Assembly (NCBI GenBank): GCA_965243755.1
Contig: CBDEVW010000006.1
Location: 248,001 to 312,000, forward strand
Length of the DNA: 64,000 bases
From: JANSWY01 sp965243755
GTDB taxonomy: Bacteria; Bacteroidota; Bacteroidia; Cytophagales; Cyclobacteriaceae
Reading direction: 5' to 3'
The notes below the pieces were generated by a model. The model saw only the letters and a program-made list of their open reading frames with translations, did no database searches and was not told where the DNA came from. Position 1 is the stretch's first letter. Each line of letters opens with the position of its first letter. The position numbers were made by a program, and so were the translations under genes. Shown here one piece after another: positions 37,247 through 47,193 of this stretch.

Positions 37247-40200
37247 CTACTCATACCTTAATGACTGGCTTGGGTTTTTAATGATTGTTTGCAGTATCGC
37301 CAGGCTGACACTGAAAAAAGCGACAGCCAATAATGTTATCACGGTAACCAGGAATGGAAGAAAGCCAATACTGGTATAATATGCAAATTCTGTCAGCCAT
37401 TGTTGCATGATGAGGAATGCCCCGGGTAACCCCAAAATCACCGCAATCCCTATAATTTTAATGAATGCTTTGTTTTCCATCCAGAGCAAATCCATCACCC
37501 TGGCGCCAAGGACTTTTCTGATGCCAATCTCTTTGGTACGCTGTGTAATGACCAGATACGCAATCCCCAGAAGTCCCATGGAAGCAAGAATTAGGGCGAT
37601 TACTGCGAAAATGTTGAAAACCTGAAAAGCTCTCCGCTCAGACTGATACAGCCTTTCTAACCGATCATCCATGAAAGAAATGTCTGCAGCAAATTGTGCG
37701 TCAAACTGCTGGTGAATTTTTTCAATGGCCTGAATGGTCTCATTGACATTTTGCCCCTTAATCCTGATCAAAATATTATTGAGTGCGCCCAACCCAACAG
37801 TCACTACGATCGGTTTTACAGGTTCGTGCAGAGATTTGAAATTAAAATCTTTCATTACTCCAACAATAGTCCCTTTTCTTGCCCCGGATTCCCAGTTCCA
37901 CATGACCTGACTGTTGACATCTTCGAGGTTGAGCTGTTTGAATGCCGTTTCGTTGACAATGTAATTACGAGCTGTAGAATCCATCTGACTGGATCTGTCG
38001 AACCAGCGACCCATAGCCAGTTCAATGCCTAATGCCTGCAAACCATCAAAGTCCACCCATAGCTCGCTGGCTGGTACTCTTTCAAAAGGATTCCCTTCCA
38101 GGTACAGGTCGTTTTGGTTGAATTGTCCACCAGGGACATTGGATATTCCACCAGTAGCCATGACCCCACTGATCTTATTCAATTCATTTTTAATGGCTTC
38201 TCTGGATTGTCTTTCTTCATTGGTGTGTAATTCCATGACCAACAAATGTTCTTTTTCAAAGCCGAGTGGTTGGGACTCCAGAAATTCCACCTGTCTCAAG
38301 ATCACGATGCTGCCGAATATGAGGATAGCGCTTACTGTGAATTGAACTGTGATCAGTACATTCCGTTTCCATGCACCTTGTTGCTGGTTGACAAATTTAC
38401 CTTTCATCACTTCAATGGCTTTTACGCGACCTATGCTTACTGCAGGATAAAGGCCGCTGATTAAACCAATGAGCGCCACCACAGCTAAGCTAAATAGAAG
38501 TGTATCAGCCGCCAGTAAATCCTTGTAGCTGATAGATTTACCTGAGATCTCATTGAAATATTGTAAAAGCAGAGCAGCTAAGCCAAAGGCAATGAGCCAG
38601 GCAAACAGGCATGTCATCAGCGATTCACTGATAAATTGCTGGGCTATTGTCCTCTCGGTTGCGCCTAATGTTTTGCGGATGCCTACCTCATTGGCCCGTT
38701 CCATTGACCGGGCAGTGTATAGGTTAATGAAGTTAATGGCTACAATGATCAGAATGAACAAGATGGTGCCTGCTAAAATGTACACGTACATGATGCTGCT
38801 ATTGGCTTCCAATTCCCAACGCAGGTGACTGGTCAGGTGAATATCCACTATTGGCTGAATGCCGAAATACACATAACCTTCTTTAATTGCCTCAACCAAT
38901 TCCTTTTCCACACCATCACTGTACTTCAGGACCCAATCTGAAAGTGCTTTCTCAAGTTTCTTATGATCAGCCCCCTCAGCCAACCGGATATAATTAAAGT
39001 GCCCCGGATCAGACCAACTCATCCACCGATTGTTAGAAGAATCTGCCTTCAGGGTAGTGTAGGGAATGATATAGTTGGGGTGAAAATGACTGTTCTTTGG
39101 TGGGTCCACCATGATCCCTGTGATCAACCCGGAGGATCCGTCCTCCGCAGCTTCCAGGCGTTTGCCCAAAACATCGGTAGAGCCAAAGAACCTCCTGGCC
39201 ATGGATTCGGTGATGACTACCGATCCTGGTGACTTTAAGGCCATTTTTTCATCTCCGGCGACCAATGGGAAGCTAAACACATCAAAAAAGGTACTGTCAG
39301 CGGCAAAACCATCGGACACTCGAAACATGGTGTTGTTTTCAGGGTTTCTGATGTACCGGGATTGTAACGTCAGTCCCGGACCATAAAGAGGGGTGAGGGT
39401 AACTGCGCTGATCACTTCAGGAAAATCATTGACAAGCGCCTGGGCCATAGGGTGAGGCGTTCTGGTTTGTGGGTTGGTCGCCTGCAATGTAATCCGGTAG
39501 ATGTTTTCAGCGCTTTCATGAAATTTATCGTAGGAGAACTCATCTTTCAGGTACATGTAAATGAGCAGGCAACTGACGAAACCAAGGATCAACCCAGAAA
39601 GATTTACCAGGGTGAAGATTCGATTTCTTTTGAGGTTTCTGAAATAAACTTTAAGGAAGTTGGAGAACATGATCATTGAATTTTTGATTTCTTCAAATGT
39701 ACTCCTGGTGTCCCTTAAAGCAGGTATTTCCCTATGTTTCAGACGTTCGACCTTATCTTCCCGAACCTCTCCATCACGATATTCGGATGGTGTTTTGCCT
39801 GCGATTTTCTTAAATGCCGTATTGAATGCAGACTTAGATAAATAGCCTACTCGCTCACCAATGTCTTCAATTTTGATGTGCTGCAAGTCCGGAGACCTCA
39901 ATAGCTTTTTGGCATCCCGGACCCTGTAGTAAGCCAGCAGTTCAAAGAAACTCATTTCCCGTGTTTCATTGATGACTTGTGACAGCTGGTGGGTAGAGGT
40001 ACCAATCGTTTTTGCTAGCGTTTTTAATGAAGCATTGCTGTCCAGGTGAAAGCCGCTGCTCAACTCGGTTTCAAGGGCCTGCAGAATTTGAAATTTCCTT
40101 TTTTCATCCAAGTTGGATTTGGCATATTTCTGTTCCTCAAAAAATGGTTTTAAGGCATTTGTTGGATTGCTGTACCGAATAACCCCCAATATGATGGTCA

Positions 40201-40723
40201 ACCCATAAGTGGACTGGATAATAAGTGTAAGTTTGCTGCTGACACCTGGAAGGTATAGTGCGGTAATACCAGCCAGCATTAGCAGGTTACTTAAAAGAAA
40301 GATTCGATACCAGTCCAGTCTTTTGCCAGAACCTGCAAACAAACCAATTCCACGTGGTTTAAATATCCGATTGAAGTAGGAAATGGTGAGGTAAATTTCA
40401 ACAAAAACATAGGCTATCAACAGGTACCCAACTAATTCGCTGACTTCATTGACTACCCAAAATGCAATAAGTGTTATAAATGGCAATACCAACGAATCCC
40501 ACGTCTGCGATTGCAGGAACCAGTACCTTGTAATGACCCTGATGGCTGCAGGTAGCAATGCGATCAGGACATATGATTGCTGGACATCCCACAGAATGGC
40601 GATTCCCCCAATGAGTAGTGAGCCCCAATAAAAAGCTACCCACCTGGCCTTGTCCGACCCTCTTAAATGGATCAGAAATAATAAAAATGAGATACCTGCC
40701 ATAGCGGCGACCAGTAATTCCAT
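37247..40723 (-). CDS. Fusion of a membrane-bound AraC regulator with a MacB/FtsX-type ABC permease
   Basis: 1158 residues in one uninterrupted frame. Residues 1-200 contain about six or seven membrane helices, as in membrane AraC regulators of Bacteroidota. Residues about 220-320 are an AraC helix-turn-helix pair (LAKTIGTSTHQLSQVINE and IEDIGERVGYLSKSAFNTAF, then KTPSEYR). After a polar linker, Met350 or Met352 begins a complete permease: FSNFLKVYFRNLKRN, a MacB periplasmic core, FtsX core with MERANEVGIRKTLGATERTI, a second core, and ITQRTKEIGIRKVLGARVMDL. No ATPase is adjacent. An alternative is two genes whose stop codon has been lost. A TACATTTG element at 40818-40811 may be its promoter. 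Confidence 0.88.
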   Translation of the reverse strand: MELLVAAMAGISFLLFLIHLRGSDKARWVAFYWGSLLIGGIAILWDVQQSYVLIALLPAAIRVITRYWFLQSQTWDSLVLPFITLIAFWVVNEVSELVGYLLIAYVFVEIYLTISYFNRIFKPRGIGLFAGSGKRLDWYRIFLLSNLLMLAGITALYLPGVSSKLTLIIQSTYGLTIILGVIRYSNPTNALKPFFEEQKYAKSNLDEKRKFQILQALETELSSGFHLDSNASLKTLAKTIGTSTHQLSQVINETREMSFFELLAYYRVRDAKKLLRSPDLQHIKIEDIGERVGYLSKSAFNTAFKKIAGKTPSEYRDGEVREDKVERLKHREIPALRDTRSTFEEIKNSMIMFSNFLKVYFRNLKRNRIFTLVNLSGLILGFVSCLLIYMYLKDEFSYDKFHESAENIYRITLQATNPQTRTPHPMAQALVNDFPEVISAVTLTPLYGPGLTLQSRYIRNPENNTMFRVSDGFAADSTFFDVFSFPLVAGDEKMALKSPGSVVITESMARRFFGSTDVLGKRLEAAEDGSSGLITGIMVDPPKNSHFHPNYIIPYTTLKADSSNNRWMSWSDPGHFNYIRLAEGADHKKLEKALSDWVLKYSDGVEKELVEAIKEGYVYFGIQPIVDIHLTSHLRWELEANSSIMYVYILAGTILFILIIVAINFINLYTARSMERANEVGIRKTLGATERTIAQQFISESLMTCLFAWLIAFGLAALLLQYFNEISGKSISYKDLLAADTLLFSLAVVALIGLISGLYPAVSIGRVKAIEVMKGKFVNQQQGAWKRNVLITVQFTVSAILIFGSIVILRQVEFLESQPLGFEKEHLLVMELHTNEERQSREAIKNELNKISGVMATGGISNVPGGQFNQNDLYLEGNPFERVPASELWVDFDGLQALGIELAMGRWFDRSSQMDSTARNYIVNETAFKQLNLEDVNSQVMWNWESGARKGTIVGVMKDFNFKSLHEPVKPIVVTVGLGALNNILIRIKGQNVNETIQAIEKIHQQFDAQFAADISFMDDRLERLYQSERRAFQVFNIFAVIALILASMGLLGIAYLVITQRTKEIGIRKVLGARVMDLLWMENKAFIKIIGIAVILGLPGAFLIMQQWLTEFAYYTSIGFLPFLVTVITLLAVAFFSVSLAILQTIIKNPSQSLRYE

Positions 40724-40810
40724 GTATGTATCGCTGTTATTGGTTGTGCCAGGGTGAAAATAGTGAAAATATTGTTACAATCATTCCCACCTGAATAACG
40801 GACAAACACA

Positions 40811-40818
40811 CAAATGTA
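40811..40818 (-). promoter_or_regulatory. Possible promoter element of the AraC-permease gene
   Basis: TACATTTG on the minus strand matches the Bacteroidota TAnnTTTG element, 88 bases before the ATG at 40723. No clear upstream -33 element is seen. The rest of the 357-base divergent region 40724-41080 holds no gene. Confidence 0.4.
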
Positions 40819-41080
40819 GGTTAGCACGGATTTATTGTTATCATCTAACATCAGTCCGAAATTATGTTTAACCCGCAAATTCCGTTGTTCAAAGAATAAT
40901 ACGATGGTCTGAAAGAATAATTCCACATGGCTTGATGCTAATCACTAATTTGCGGAAGAGATTGAGATGAAACACTGTACCGCAGGTGTTGGAGTGAGAT
41001 ATTTTTTTAACTGTTATCAAGTCTTAGCCTTTTCCTCCTTACTTATCCCAAAAAGAATTAGGATAAAACTGAATAGTTAT

Positions 41081-42304
41081 ATGAACTACCCGGCTTTTGT
41101 AGACAATCAGGTCTACTTTTCTATGGATGAATCAAAATCAGAAATTGATCAGATCCGAGCAATGTCTGATAATCTCAAAAAGATTCACGCCCTCAGTGTA
41201 ATGAACTTTGAGTCGTTTGATGACTTAATTGAGGAATATCTGAAAACAGGTTTGGAGATCTTCGGAATGAAGATTGGGATTGTTTCAAAGATTGTGGGAA
41301 GTGAATATTTTATTTGCAATGCCAGCAGTCCGGAAGATCAGCTGAAGAAGAATGATGTATTTGAGCTGGACGGTACATACTGCAGGGAAGTTTATCGATC
41401 CAAATCAGTGATTGGCTTTCCCCATGTGGGCATACTGGAAGACATGAAGGACCACCCGGTGTATGTCAACATGAAATTGGAATCCTACATTTCTGCACCT
41501 ATATATGTCAATAAAGAGATTTTCGGTACTTTGAATTTTTCCTCCACCGAGGTAAGGCCCAATGGTTTTTCGGAGTATGAGCGTGAGTTTATCGCACTAA
41601 TGGCCAATTCGATTGGAAGATTTTTGGAGCTTCAGGCCAAAGAAGAAGCATTGATACAGGCCAATGAAAGAATGAAGAAGTTGATTGGCTATGTGGCGCA
41701 TGACCTTCGTAACCCTCTGGGAGTCATCAAAGGGATTGCACCATATGTAGCAGGAGCTGAGGAAGAAGATCGGGAGCAAATGGCGGAAATGATTGAAAAC
41801 TCTGCAGTTAGAGCCATTGAAATGATCCATACCATTCTGGAATTTGCGGCCATGGGTACCGGGAAAATTGAACTCGAACTCACAACAATGAATTTGTCCA
41901 GAATTGCCAACATCATCAGCAGACAATTCAGAAAGGTCATTGGGCAAAGAAAGATCAATTATTTCTTTGATTGTGAAGAGGACTTGTTCGTAAAAGCAGA
42001 TTCTCATCGCATTGAGCAGGTGCTTACCAATCTGTTTTCGAATGTCAGTAAATACACCCCGGATGATGGAGTGGTATATTGCAGTATCAAAAAAATCGAT
42101 GATCAGACAGTATTTGAGTTGAGAAACTCATCAATGAAAAATGATCAGGCGGCTAAGTTTGATATGGATAAATCTATTGGTTTTGGGCTGGAAATTGTAA
42201 GAGAAATTCTGCAATTGCATGGCTCTGAGCTGAAAGTAACCGAAGATAACGACTGGTACATCACCAGGTTTGCCCTTAATCCTATTGAATCACCTGATAC
42301 TTGA
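41081..42304 (+). CDS. Cytoplasmic GAF-domain histidine kinase
   Basis: About 407 residues from the ATG at 41081; the frame extends upstream to 40967, but that part lacks a family pattern. A GAF domain (about 30-180) is followed by HisKA with His207 in YVAHDLRNPLGVIKGI and an HATPase domain. The N-box (LTNLFSNVSKYTPDD) and a G2-like GFGLEIVREI are present, but the G1 Asp-x-Gly motif is replaced by LRNSS, so ATP binding may be altered. No membrane helix and no adjacent response regulator. Its end overlaps the convergent lipoprotein gene by 23 bases. Confidence 0.88.
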   Translation: MNYPAFVDNQVYFSMDESKSEIDQIRAMSDNLKKIHALSVMNFESFDDLIEEYLKTGLEIFGMKIGIVSKIVGSEYFICNASSPEDQLKKNDVFELDGTYCREVYRSKSVIGFPHVGILEDMKDHPVYVNMKLESYISAPIYVNKEIFGTLNFSSTEVRPNGFSEYEREFIALMANSIGRFLELQAKEEALIQANERMKKLIGYVAHDLRNPLGVIKGIAPYVAGAEEEDREQMAEMIENSAVRAIEMIHTILEFAAMGTGKIELELTTMNLSRIANIISRQFRKVIGQRKINYFFDCEEDLFVKADSHRIEQVLTNLFSNVSKYTPDDGVVYCSIKKIDDQTVFELRNSSMKNDQAAKFDMDKSIGFGLEIVREILQLHGSELKVTEDNDWYITRFALNPIESPDT

Positions 42305-42869
42305 AATAGTCATTAAGATTTGATTGAGTTACCTGATCAAATACCGAATCCAAAATCAGCAAGATCTCACTTTTAGGATTGTTGTGATAAATCGTTAGTT
42401 TGACGGCATTTCGGTTATCCCAGCTCCATTCAGTTTGTGTGGTATCATAATGGTTTGGCCGGTGAGGAACCTGATTGAGCTGTATACTTGCAATTTCCGA
42501 TAATGGGATAGACTTACCCTTTGCATGCTGGATGTTCATGGATAAATCATTTTCTCCATCATATTCATTGTGCCAGTTATTGAGATCATCCCACTCCAAT
42601 CCTAACCGTTCCACTCTTGCAGAATCAAATAGAATAGTGGCAATCCGGTCATAAAATACAATTCCAGTGACCTTTACACTATCAACCCCTTCTTCATTCT
42701 CCAACAAATCAATTGTTTGATCCAGGGCCAATTTTGGGCTAGGAGGGAGATCGTAAATTGCTACCTCAGTAGGTTCAACTGTCGTAAAGTCCCCACAGGC
42801 GTCACAAGAAACTACCAGGGCCAGGGACCACCAGAATTTTGAGACTAATAAACTGATTCCTTTGATCAT
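42282..42869 (-). CDS. Lipoprotein coupled to a MacB-type permease, function unknown
   Basis: 195 residues from the ATG at 42869, which overlaps the permease stop as TAATG; an in-frame ATG at 42887 is less likely. An N-terminal signal ends in VVSC. The mature part has VTGIVFYDRIATILFDSARVE and IPLSEIASIQLNQVP followed by NAVKLTIYHN. This order resembles the porter subdomains of RND efflux pumps (GLxxxDV, IPLxDIAxV, then a strand before a helix). The resemblance is by eye only. Tight coupling suggests a periplasmic partner of the permease. Confidence 0.65.
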   Translation of the reverse strand: MIKGISLLVSKFWWSLALVVSCDACGDFTTVEPTEVAIYDLPPSPKLALDQTIDLLENEEGVDSVKVTGIVFYDRIATILFDSARVERLGLEWDDLNNWHNEYDGENDLSMNIQHAKGKSIPLSEIASIQLNQVPHRPNHYDTTQTEWSWDNRNAVKLTIYHNNPKSEILLILDSVFDQVTQSNLNDYFKYQVIQ

Positions 42870-45472
42870 TATTCGTACCGGATACAATTCGTAGGATTAC
42901 TGGCAGCAGTGTTGTAAGTTTTGATGGCTATTGTAAGGAAGGCAATTATCCCTGCCAGTAGACTTCCGGCAACAAATACCGTCCAGTTGCTCCAAAGGCT
43001 GATACGATAGGCAAAATCACCTAACCATCCTTCCATGAAGATATAGCTCATTGGAATTGCCACCAGTGATGCAAAGCCAACCAGAAAAATGAATTCCCTG
43101 GAAATAATAAAAATGACCTGCTTCACGGAAGCACCAAGAATCTTTCTGATGCCAAGCTCTTTCTGTCTTTGCTCTGCAGAGTAGGCTGCCAGACCAAATA
43201 TCCCCATGCAGGCCAGTAGGATAGAGATTCCTGAGAACAAGCTAAATAACCTGGCCTGATTTTGTTCGTCTTTGTACAACCTTTCCAGACCCTCTTCATG
43301 AAACTGATAGGTAATCGGGTATTCCGGAGAGTACCTGGCAAATGTAGTTTGCAGGTAGTCTATTGTTTCGGAGATGTGCTGCGATTTAACTCTGATGATA
43401 AACCTTCTGTTGTAATCAAACCCTGCTAAAATGGCTTGTGGTTCAATATTATTATTGAGTGCTGTGAAGTGATAATTTTTTATAATCCCCACTATCTTTC
43501 TTTTGACCCCAAACATTGGAATTTCCACGTCACGGCCAATCAGCTCTTCGGGTGTCATGCCCAGTTCATGCATTGCTTTTTCATTGATGACCATGGCCAT
43601 GCTGTCTTCATTGGCATATTTTTTATCAAATGACCTGCCATGTGCGATTTGAATGTTGAGGGTATTGAGATAATCGGCATCAGAAAACACTGTTCTTACC
43701 TTGGGATCGGCGTTACTTTCACTGATCCTTAAGACTGTGCCGTCATGGAATCCTCCGGGCTCCCCCGAAGCACCTGTGACAGATTCTATGTTCGGATGTT
43801 TTAACAAATCCTGTTTAAATAGTTTGGAACTGGATCTTATTTCCTGATTATTGAGATGCACAATGATCAGCGATTCTTTATCATAACCTAGTGGTTTGGA
43901 TCGGAGGTAGTCCAATTGAAGCGCAATCATAATGGTTGCGATGATCATAAAAATGGAGAGTGCGAACTGGGTAACCACCAGGCCCTTTCTTACCAAAATG
44001 TTTTTACCCAAAGGAAGTTTACCTGACTTTAGAATGTTCAAAGGATGGAAGCCCGACATGAGCAGGGCAGGATATAGTCCGGAGGTAATCAATATGATTA
44101 ACATTAGCCCCAATCCAAACATATAAACCTCTGGACTGCTCCAATTGAATATGATGTCAAGATCAAAGAGGGCATTGAAACCAGGTCGAAGCATGATGGC
44201 AAGGGAGATCGCAACGATGAATGAAAAAATCAGGATGACCGTTGACTCTCCTAAAAACTGCATAACAAGTCTGGCCTTTTCCACACCAAGCACTTTTCTG
44301 ATCCCAATTTCTTTGGCCCGCTTAAAAGCCATGGCAATGGACAGGTTGATATAGTTGAAAGAGGCAATGAACAGAATGATGATACCAATCACCCCAACGA
44401 TCAACACATTGTTGAAATTGCAATGCTGCACACGATCAAACCGGGTGTCATGATTGAAATAAATGTCCCGCAAGGGCTCTGTGTGCAAACCAATTCTATT
44501 ATTGGTCATGTCAAAATCATCAGCAAAATATTTGTTCATAAAATCCTGCAGTTGACTATCCAGCTGTGTTGCTTCCTGTGGAGTGGCGATATTGACGTAT
44601 GTCATCAGGCCATTGCTCCACCAGTTGTCAAACCATTCAAATTTCTCCAGCAGGTCCATCGCAAATACCATATTAAAATCAAGATGAGATTTGGCTGGAA
44701 ATTCATCGAGGATGCCAGTCACCACAAATTGATATTCATTGTCCATGGTAAGGGTTTGACCAATCGGGTCCTGGTACCCAAAATACTTTCTGGCAATTTC
44801 ACTGGAAATCACGACCGAGTTGGGGTGTTGAAGGACAGTTTTGTAGTCACCTTCCAGCAAGGGGAATGAAAAGAACTGGAAAAAGTTTTTGTCGGCAAAT
44901 ATCAGTTTGTCCTCAAAAAACTTCTTATCATCAACGCCGATAAGCCCTTCCTGAGGATAAACCCTGGTTGCTGACCTGATGGTAGCGGGGTAATCATTGA
45001 GCAAGGCCGCAGCAAACGGACCAGATGTCACCCCAATGTTATAGGGAGAACCATCAATGGATGATTTCCTGAGCATCCGGTAGATTTGATCTGCATCTGT
45101 GTGGAAATTGTCGTAGCTGGTTTCAGTCCTGATGTAGAAATATATAAAAACAGTACTTAAGAGCCCGATAATAAATCCCAGTAGACTTATACTGGTACTT
45201 ACCCGGTGCTTCATTAAGTTTCTGACGGCAATTTTGGGATTAAACATAAACATGGGTCCTGAGTTTTTGAGTTTTAACATTTTGAGTGTTGAGGGGCGTA
45301 GATAGGTGAGTACCTGCCACCAGAATTTGAGTGCGTTTACCTTTTTGGAACTGGAATGAATCCAATGGTACTCAAGTAGGTTTCCTTCAATTTCTTCCAC
45401 CAGTTCTTCCCGGCACATTAGCCGAATGAGCTTGAGGGCAAAAGGTGGGGGAGTATGTTGTTGATCAGACAT
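42869..45472 (-). CDS. MacB/FtsX-type ABC permease with N-terminal permease-prefix domain
   Basis: 867 residues. Residues 1-75 form a prefix domain (LIRLMCREELVEEIEGNLLEYH) typical of permeases linked to PadR regulators. Then come a membrane helix, a MacB-type periplasmic core, an FtsX core (KRAKEIGIRKVLGVEKARLV), a second periplasmic core and the last FtsX core (EQRQKELGIRKILGASVKQV). This class of Bacteroidota permease usually lacks a linked ATPase, as here. Overlaps the padR gene by eight bases at its start and the lipoprotein gene at its end. Confidence 0.92.
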   Translation of the reverse strand: MSDQQHTPPPFALKLIRLMCREELVEEIEGNLLEYHWIHSSSKKVNALKFWWQVLTYLRPSTLKMLKLKNSGPMFMFNPKIAVRNLMKHRVSTSISLLGFIIGLLSTVFIYFYIRTETSYDNFHTDADQIYRMLRKSSIDGSPYNIGVTSGPFAAALLNDYPATIRSATRVYPQEGLIGVDDKKFFEDKLIFADKNFFQFFSFPLLEGDYKTVLQHPNSVVISSEIARKYFGYQDPIGQTLTMDNEYQFVVTGILDEFPAKSHLDFNMVFAMDLLEKFEWFDNWWSNGLMTYVNIATPQEATQLDSQLQDFMNKYFADDFDMTNNRIGLHTEPLRDIYFNHDTRFDRVQHCNFNNVLIVGVIGIIILFIASFNYINLSIAMAFKRAKEIGIRKVLGVEKARLVMQFLGESTVILIFSFIVAISLAIMLRPGFNALFDLDIIFNWSSPEVYMFGLGLMLIILITSGLYPALLMSGFHPLNILKSGKLPLGKNILVRKGLVVTQFALSIFMIIATIMIALQLDYLRSKPLGYDKESLIIVHLNNQEIRSSSKLFKQDLLKHPNIESVTGASGEPGGFHDGTVLRISESNADPKVRTVFSDADYLNTLNIQIAHGRSFDKKYANEDSMAMVINEKAMHELGMTPEELIGRDVEIPMFGVKRKIVGIIKNYHFTALNNNIEPQAILAGFDYNRRFIIRVKSQHISETIDYLQTTFARYSPEYPITYQFHEEGLERLYKDEQNQARLFSLFSGISILLACMGIFGLAAYSAEQRQKELGIRKILGASVKQVIFIISREFIFLVGFASLVAIPMSYIFMEGWLGDFAYRISLWSNWTVFVAGSLLAGIIAFLTIAIKTYNTAASNPTNCIRYE

Positions 45473-45803
45473 GACTGAGCTTTAGCGCATAATCCGGAAT
45501 TTGTCCCCACATTCTATTGCGGGTTTCATAAATTTCTGACAAGGTAGATTTACCTTCTGCGGTAAGCTGGTAAACCCGTTTTCTGCGACCACCCCTTTCC
45601 TGAGTAGCCCCTTTCAATTCCGAAAGCAGCAGTCCCTTTTTTTCTAACCTGGACAGGGTAGCATGCAAAGCACCCATCACCACGGATCTGTTTGCCTGGG
45701 TCTTTAGCTCTTCCTGTATTTTAAGGATATAGGCCTCATCCTGTAAGATCACAATGGTCAGCAGTACCAGTTCTTCAAATTCACCTACTTTGGTTCCTTT
45801 CAT
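45465..45803 (-). CDS. PadR-family transcriptional regulator
   Basis: 112 residues. The winged helix is evident in ELVLLTIVILQDEAYILKIQ, followed by SVVMGALHATLSRLEKKGLL and GGRRKRVYQLTAEGKSTLSEI, all typical of PadR. First gene of the unit padR-permease-lipoprotein, and probably an autorepressor of it. The signal it senses is unknown. Confidence 0.93.
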   Translation of the reverse strand: MKGTKVGEFEELVLLTIVILQDEAYILKIQEELKTQANRSVVMGALHATLSRLEKKGLLLSELKGATQERGGRRKRVYQLTAEGKSTLSEIYETRNRMWGQIPDYALKLSHV

Positions 45804-45917
45804 TGTATTTGTTTCTATTTTGCATATAAACTTACGAAGAATGAGTTTATTTGTTTCTATAAAATAGAAAGTAATTTATTTTTTAGTGTCTGAAGGGTGT
45901 TTCAGGGGGGTGGATAC

Positions 45918-45946
45918 AAAAAAAGCGGACTAAAAGTCCGCTTTTT
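45918..45946 (-). terminator. Strong intrinsic terminator of the TetR-controlled export operon
   Basis: Stem AAAAAGCGGACT / AGTCCGCTTTTT with an AAA loop, with A and T runs on each side, 105 bases past the stop at 46051. It can act in both directions; the gene ending nearby is on the minus strand. The remaining gap 45804-46050 shows nothing else. Confidence 0.88.
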
Positions 45947-46050
45947 CTATTCATCAACCATCTGTCTTTAAGTCACCGGGCGGTGACTGATACAAATGAA
46001 CGAAATCTTTTCTTTTTAACCAAATGTTAGCAAAAAGTTTTGTGATTTTT

Positions 46051-47193
46051 TTAGAACGAATACTTCACACGTAAATAAAAAAGGTAAATATCCGGCCCAG
46101 GGTCAAGGATCATCTGGCTGATCAAATTTACATCAAGGTTATCGACAGGGGAGAAGGTAATCATCGGACCAATAAGCGCACCCTGATCTCCAGGGTAGAA
46201 CAGGACCATAGTGCTGCCGGTAATCAGTGGGTGTAAGTTGTAGGAGCTCTGGAAAAAAGCAGACCAGGTAGTGTTTGAAATGCTTCTAACATCAAGGTTG
46301 GCAGCACTGGTAAATAATATTGGATTTTGCGGCATTTGGGATACATAGCTATTAAAAAGCACGGATGTGTTGAAGTATAGGGAATTGGGGAATGAATAAT
46401 CACCTGAAACAGATACCAGCAGGTCTCCTTTAGACCTGGAATTAAGGTCATTGAAATAAGTGATTTCTCCCTTGAGACCTGCAAGCCCTATGTTTCCGGC
46501 CCAGGCACCACCAGTTACCAGGTTATTTTTCATAAATCCACCAAGTACCTGTAAATCGTAGGTTCCCATGTTCCATTTATATAGTCCCGCACCCACAAAT
46601 TCCTCCCACTTATCTGCCAATTTGAAGGCAACTTCATATCCGCCGGCATAACCTATGTATTTTTCAAACCTGATGGCGTCACTGCCTGGTCTTTCTTCAT
46701 AGTCAAAATCCAATAGGGAATAGGCATTGAAAATATCATTGGGATTCCATGCCAGGTTTACACCCCAGTTGATCCTTTGCCTCCCGGCAGTAATTGTCCA
46801 GCTTTCTCCTGACCATTTAAGGTAGGCCCTGTCGATCATCGTATGGGCAACAATTTTTTCTTTTGAAATCATTGCACTCATGTCGAAATAATCGTCGTTG
46901 ATGTCAATCAGTTCGCCATAGTTGGGTAAACTCCTGACCAGGTCCCCGGTGAATACCCGGTTTCTGATCTCTAACCTTCCTTCAATTTTGTCGCTGGGGT
47001 ACCACTTTAAATTGACGCGATTGTGGATCAGGTTGTCCTGAAGTGAAGAATCGGCCTCCTGAATGAAAGTGAACGTGACCATGTCTTTCACATATCCATC
47101 GATAAACAACTTTTTCTCCTCTTCCTGTTCACTTTGAGCCAGGCAATTCAAGGAAAACAACAGCATTAATAGTGTAAGACTAGTTGGTTTCAT
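46051..47193 (-). CDS. Outer-membrane beta-barrel protein of the export module
   Basis: 380 residues from the ATG at 47193, which opens a signal peptide (MKPTSLTLLMLLFSLNCLAQ); the frame extends to 47217. The barrel contains WTITAGRQRINWG, the motif of porin-like proteins that includes the DUF1302 type, and ends with the aromatic strand FYLRVKYSF. The gene overlaps the ATPase gene by 14 bases and is the last of the operon. With the LolA-like protein and the permeases it may complete a route across the envelope. Confidence 0.75.
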   Translation of the reverse strand: MKPTSLTLLMLLFSLNCLAQSEQEEEKKLFIDGYVKDMVTFTFIQEADSSLQDNLIHNRVNLKWYPSDKIEGRLEIRNRVFTGDLVRSLPNYGELIDINDDYFDMSAMISKEKIVAHTMIDRAYLKWSGESWTITAGRQRINWGVNLAWNPNDIFNAYSLLDFDYEERPGSDAIRFEKYIGYAGGYEVAFKLADKWEEFVGAGLYKWNMGTYDLQVLGGFMKNNLVTGGAWAGNIGLAGLKGEITYFNDLNSRSKGDLLVSVSGDYSFPNSLYFNTSVLFNSYVSQMPQNPILFTSAANLDVRSISNTTWSAFFQSSYNLHPLITGSTMVLFYPGDQGALIGPMITFSPVDNLDVNLISQMILDPGPDIYLFYLRVKYSF

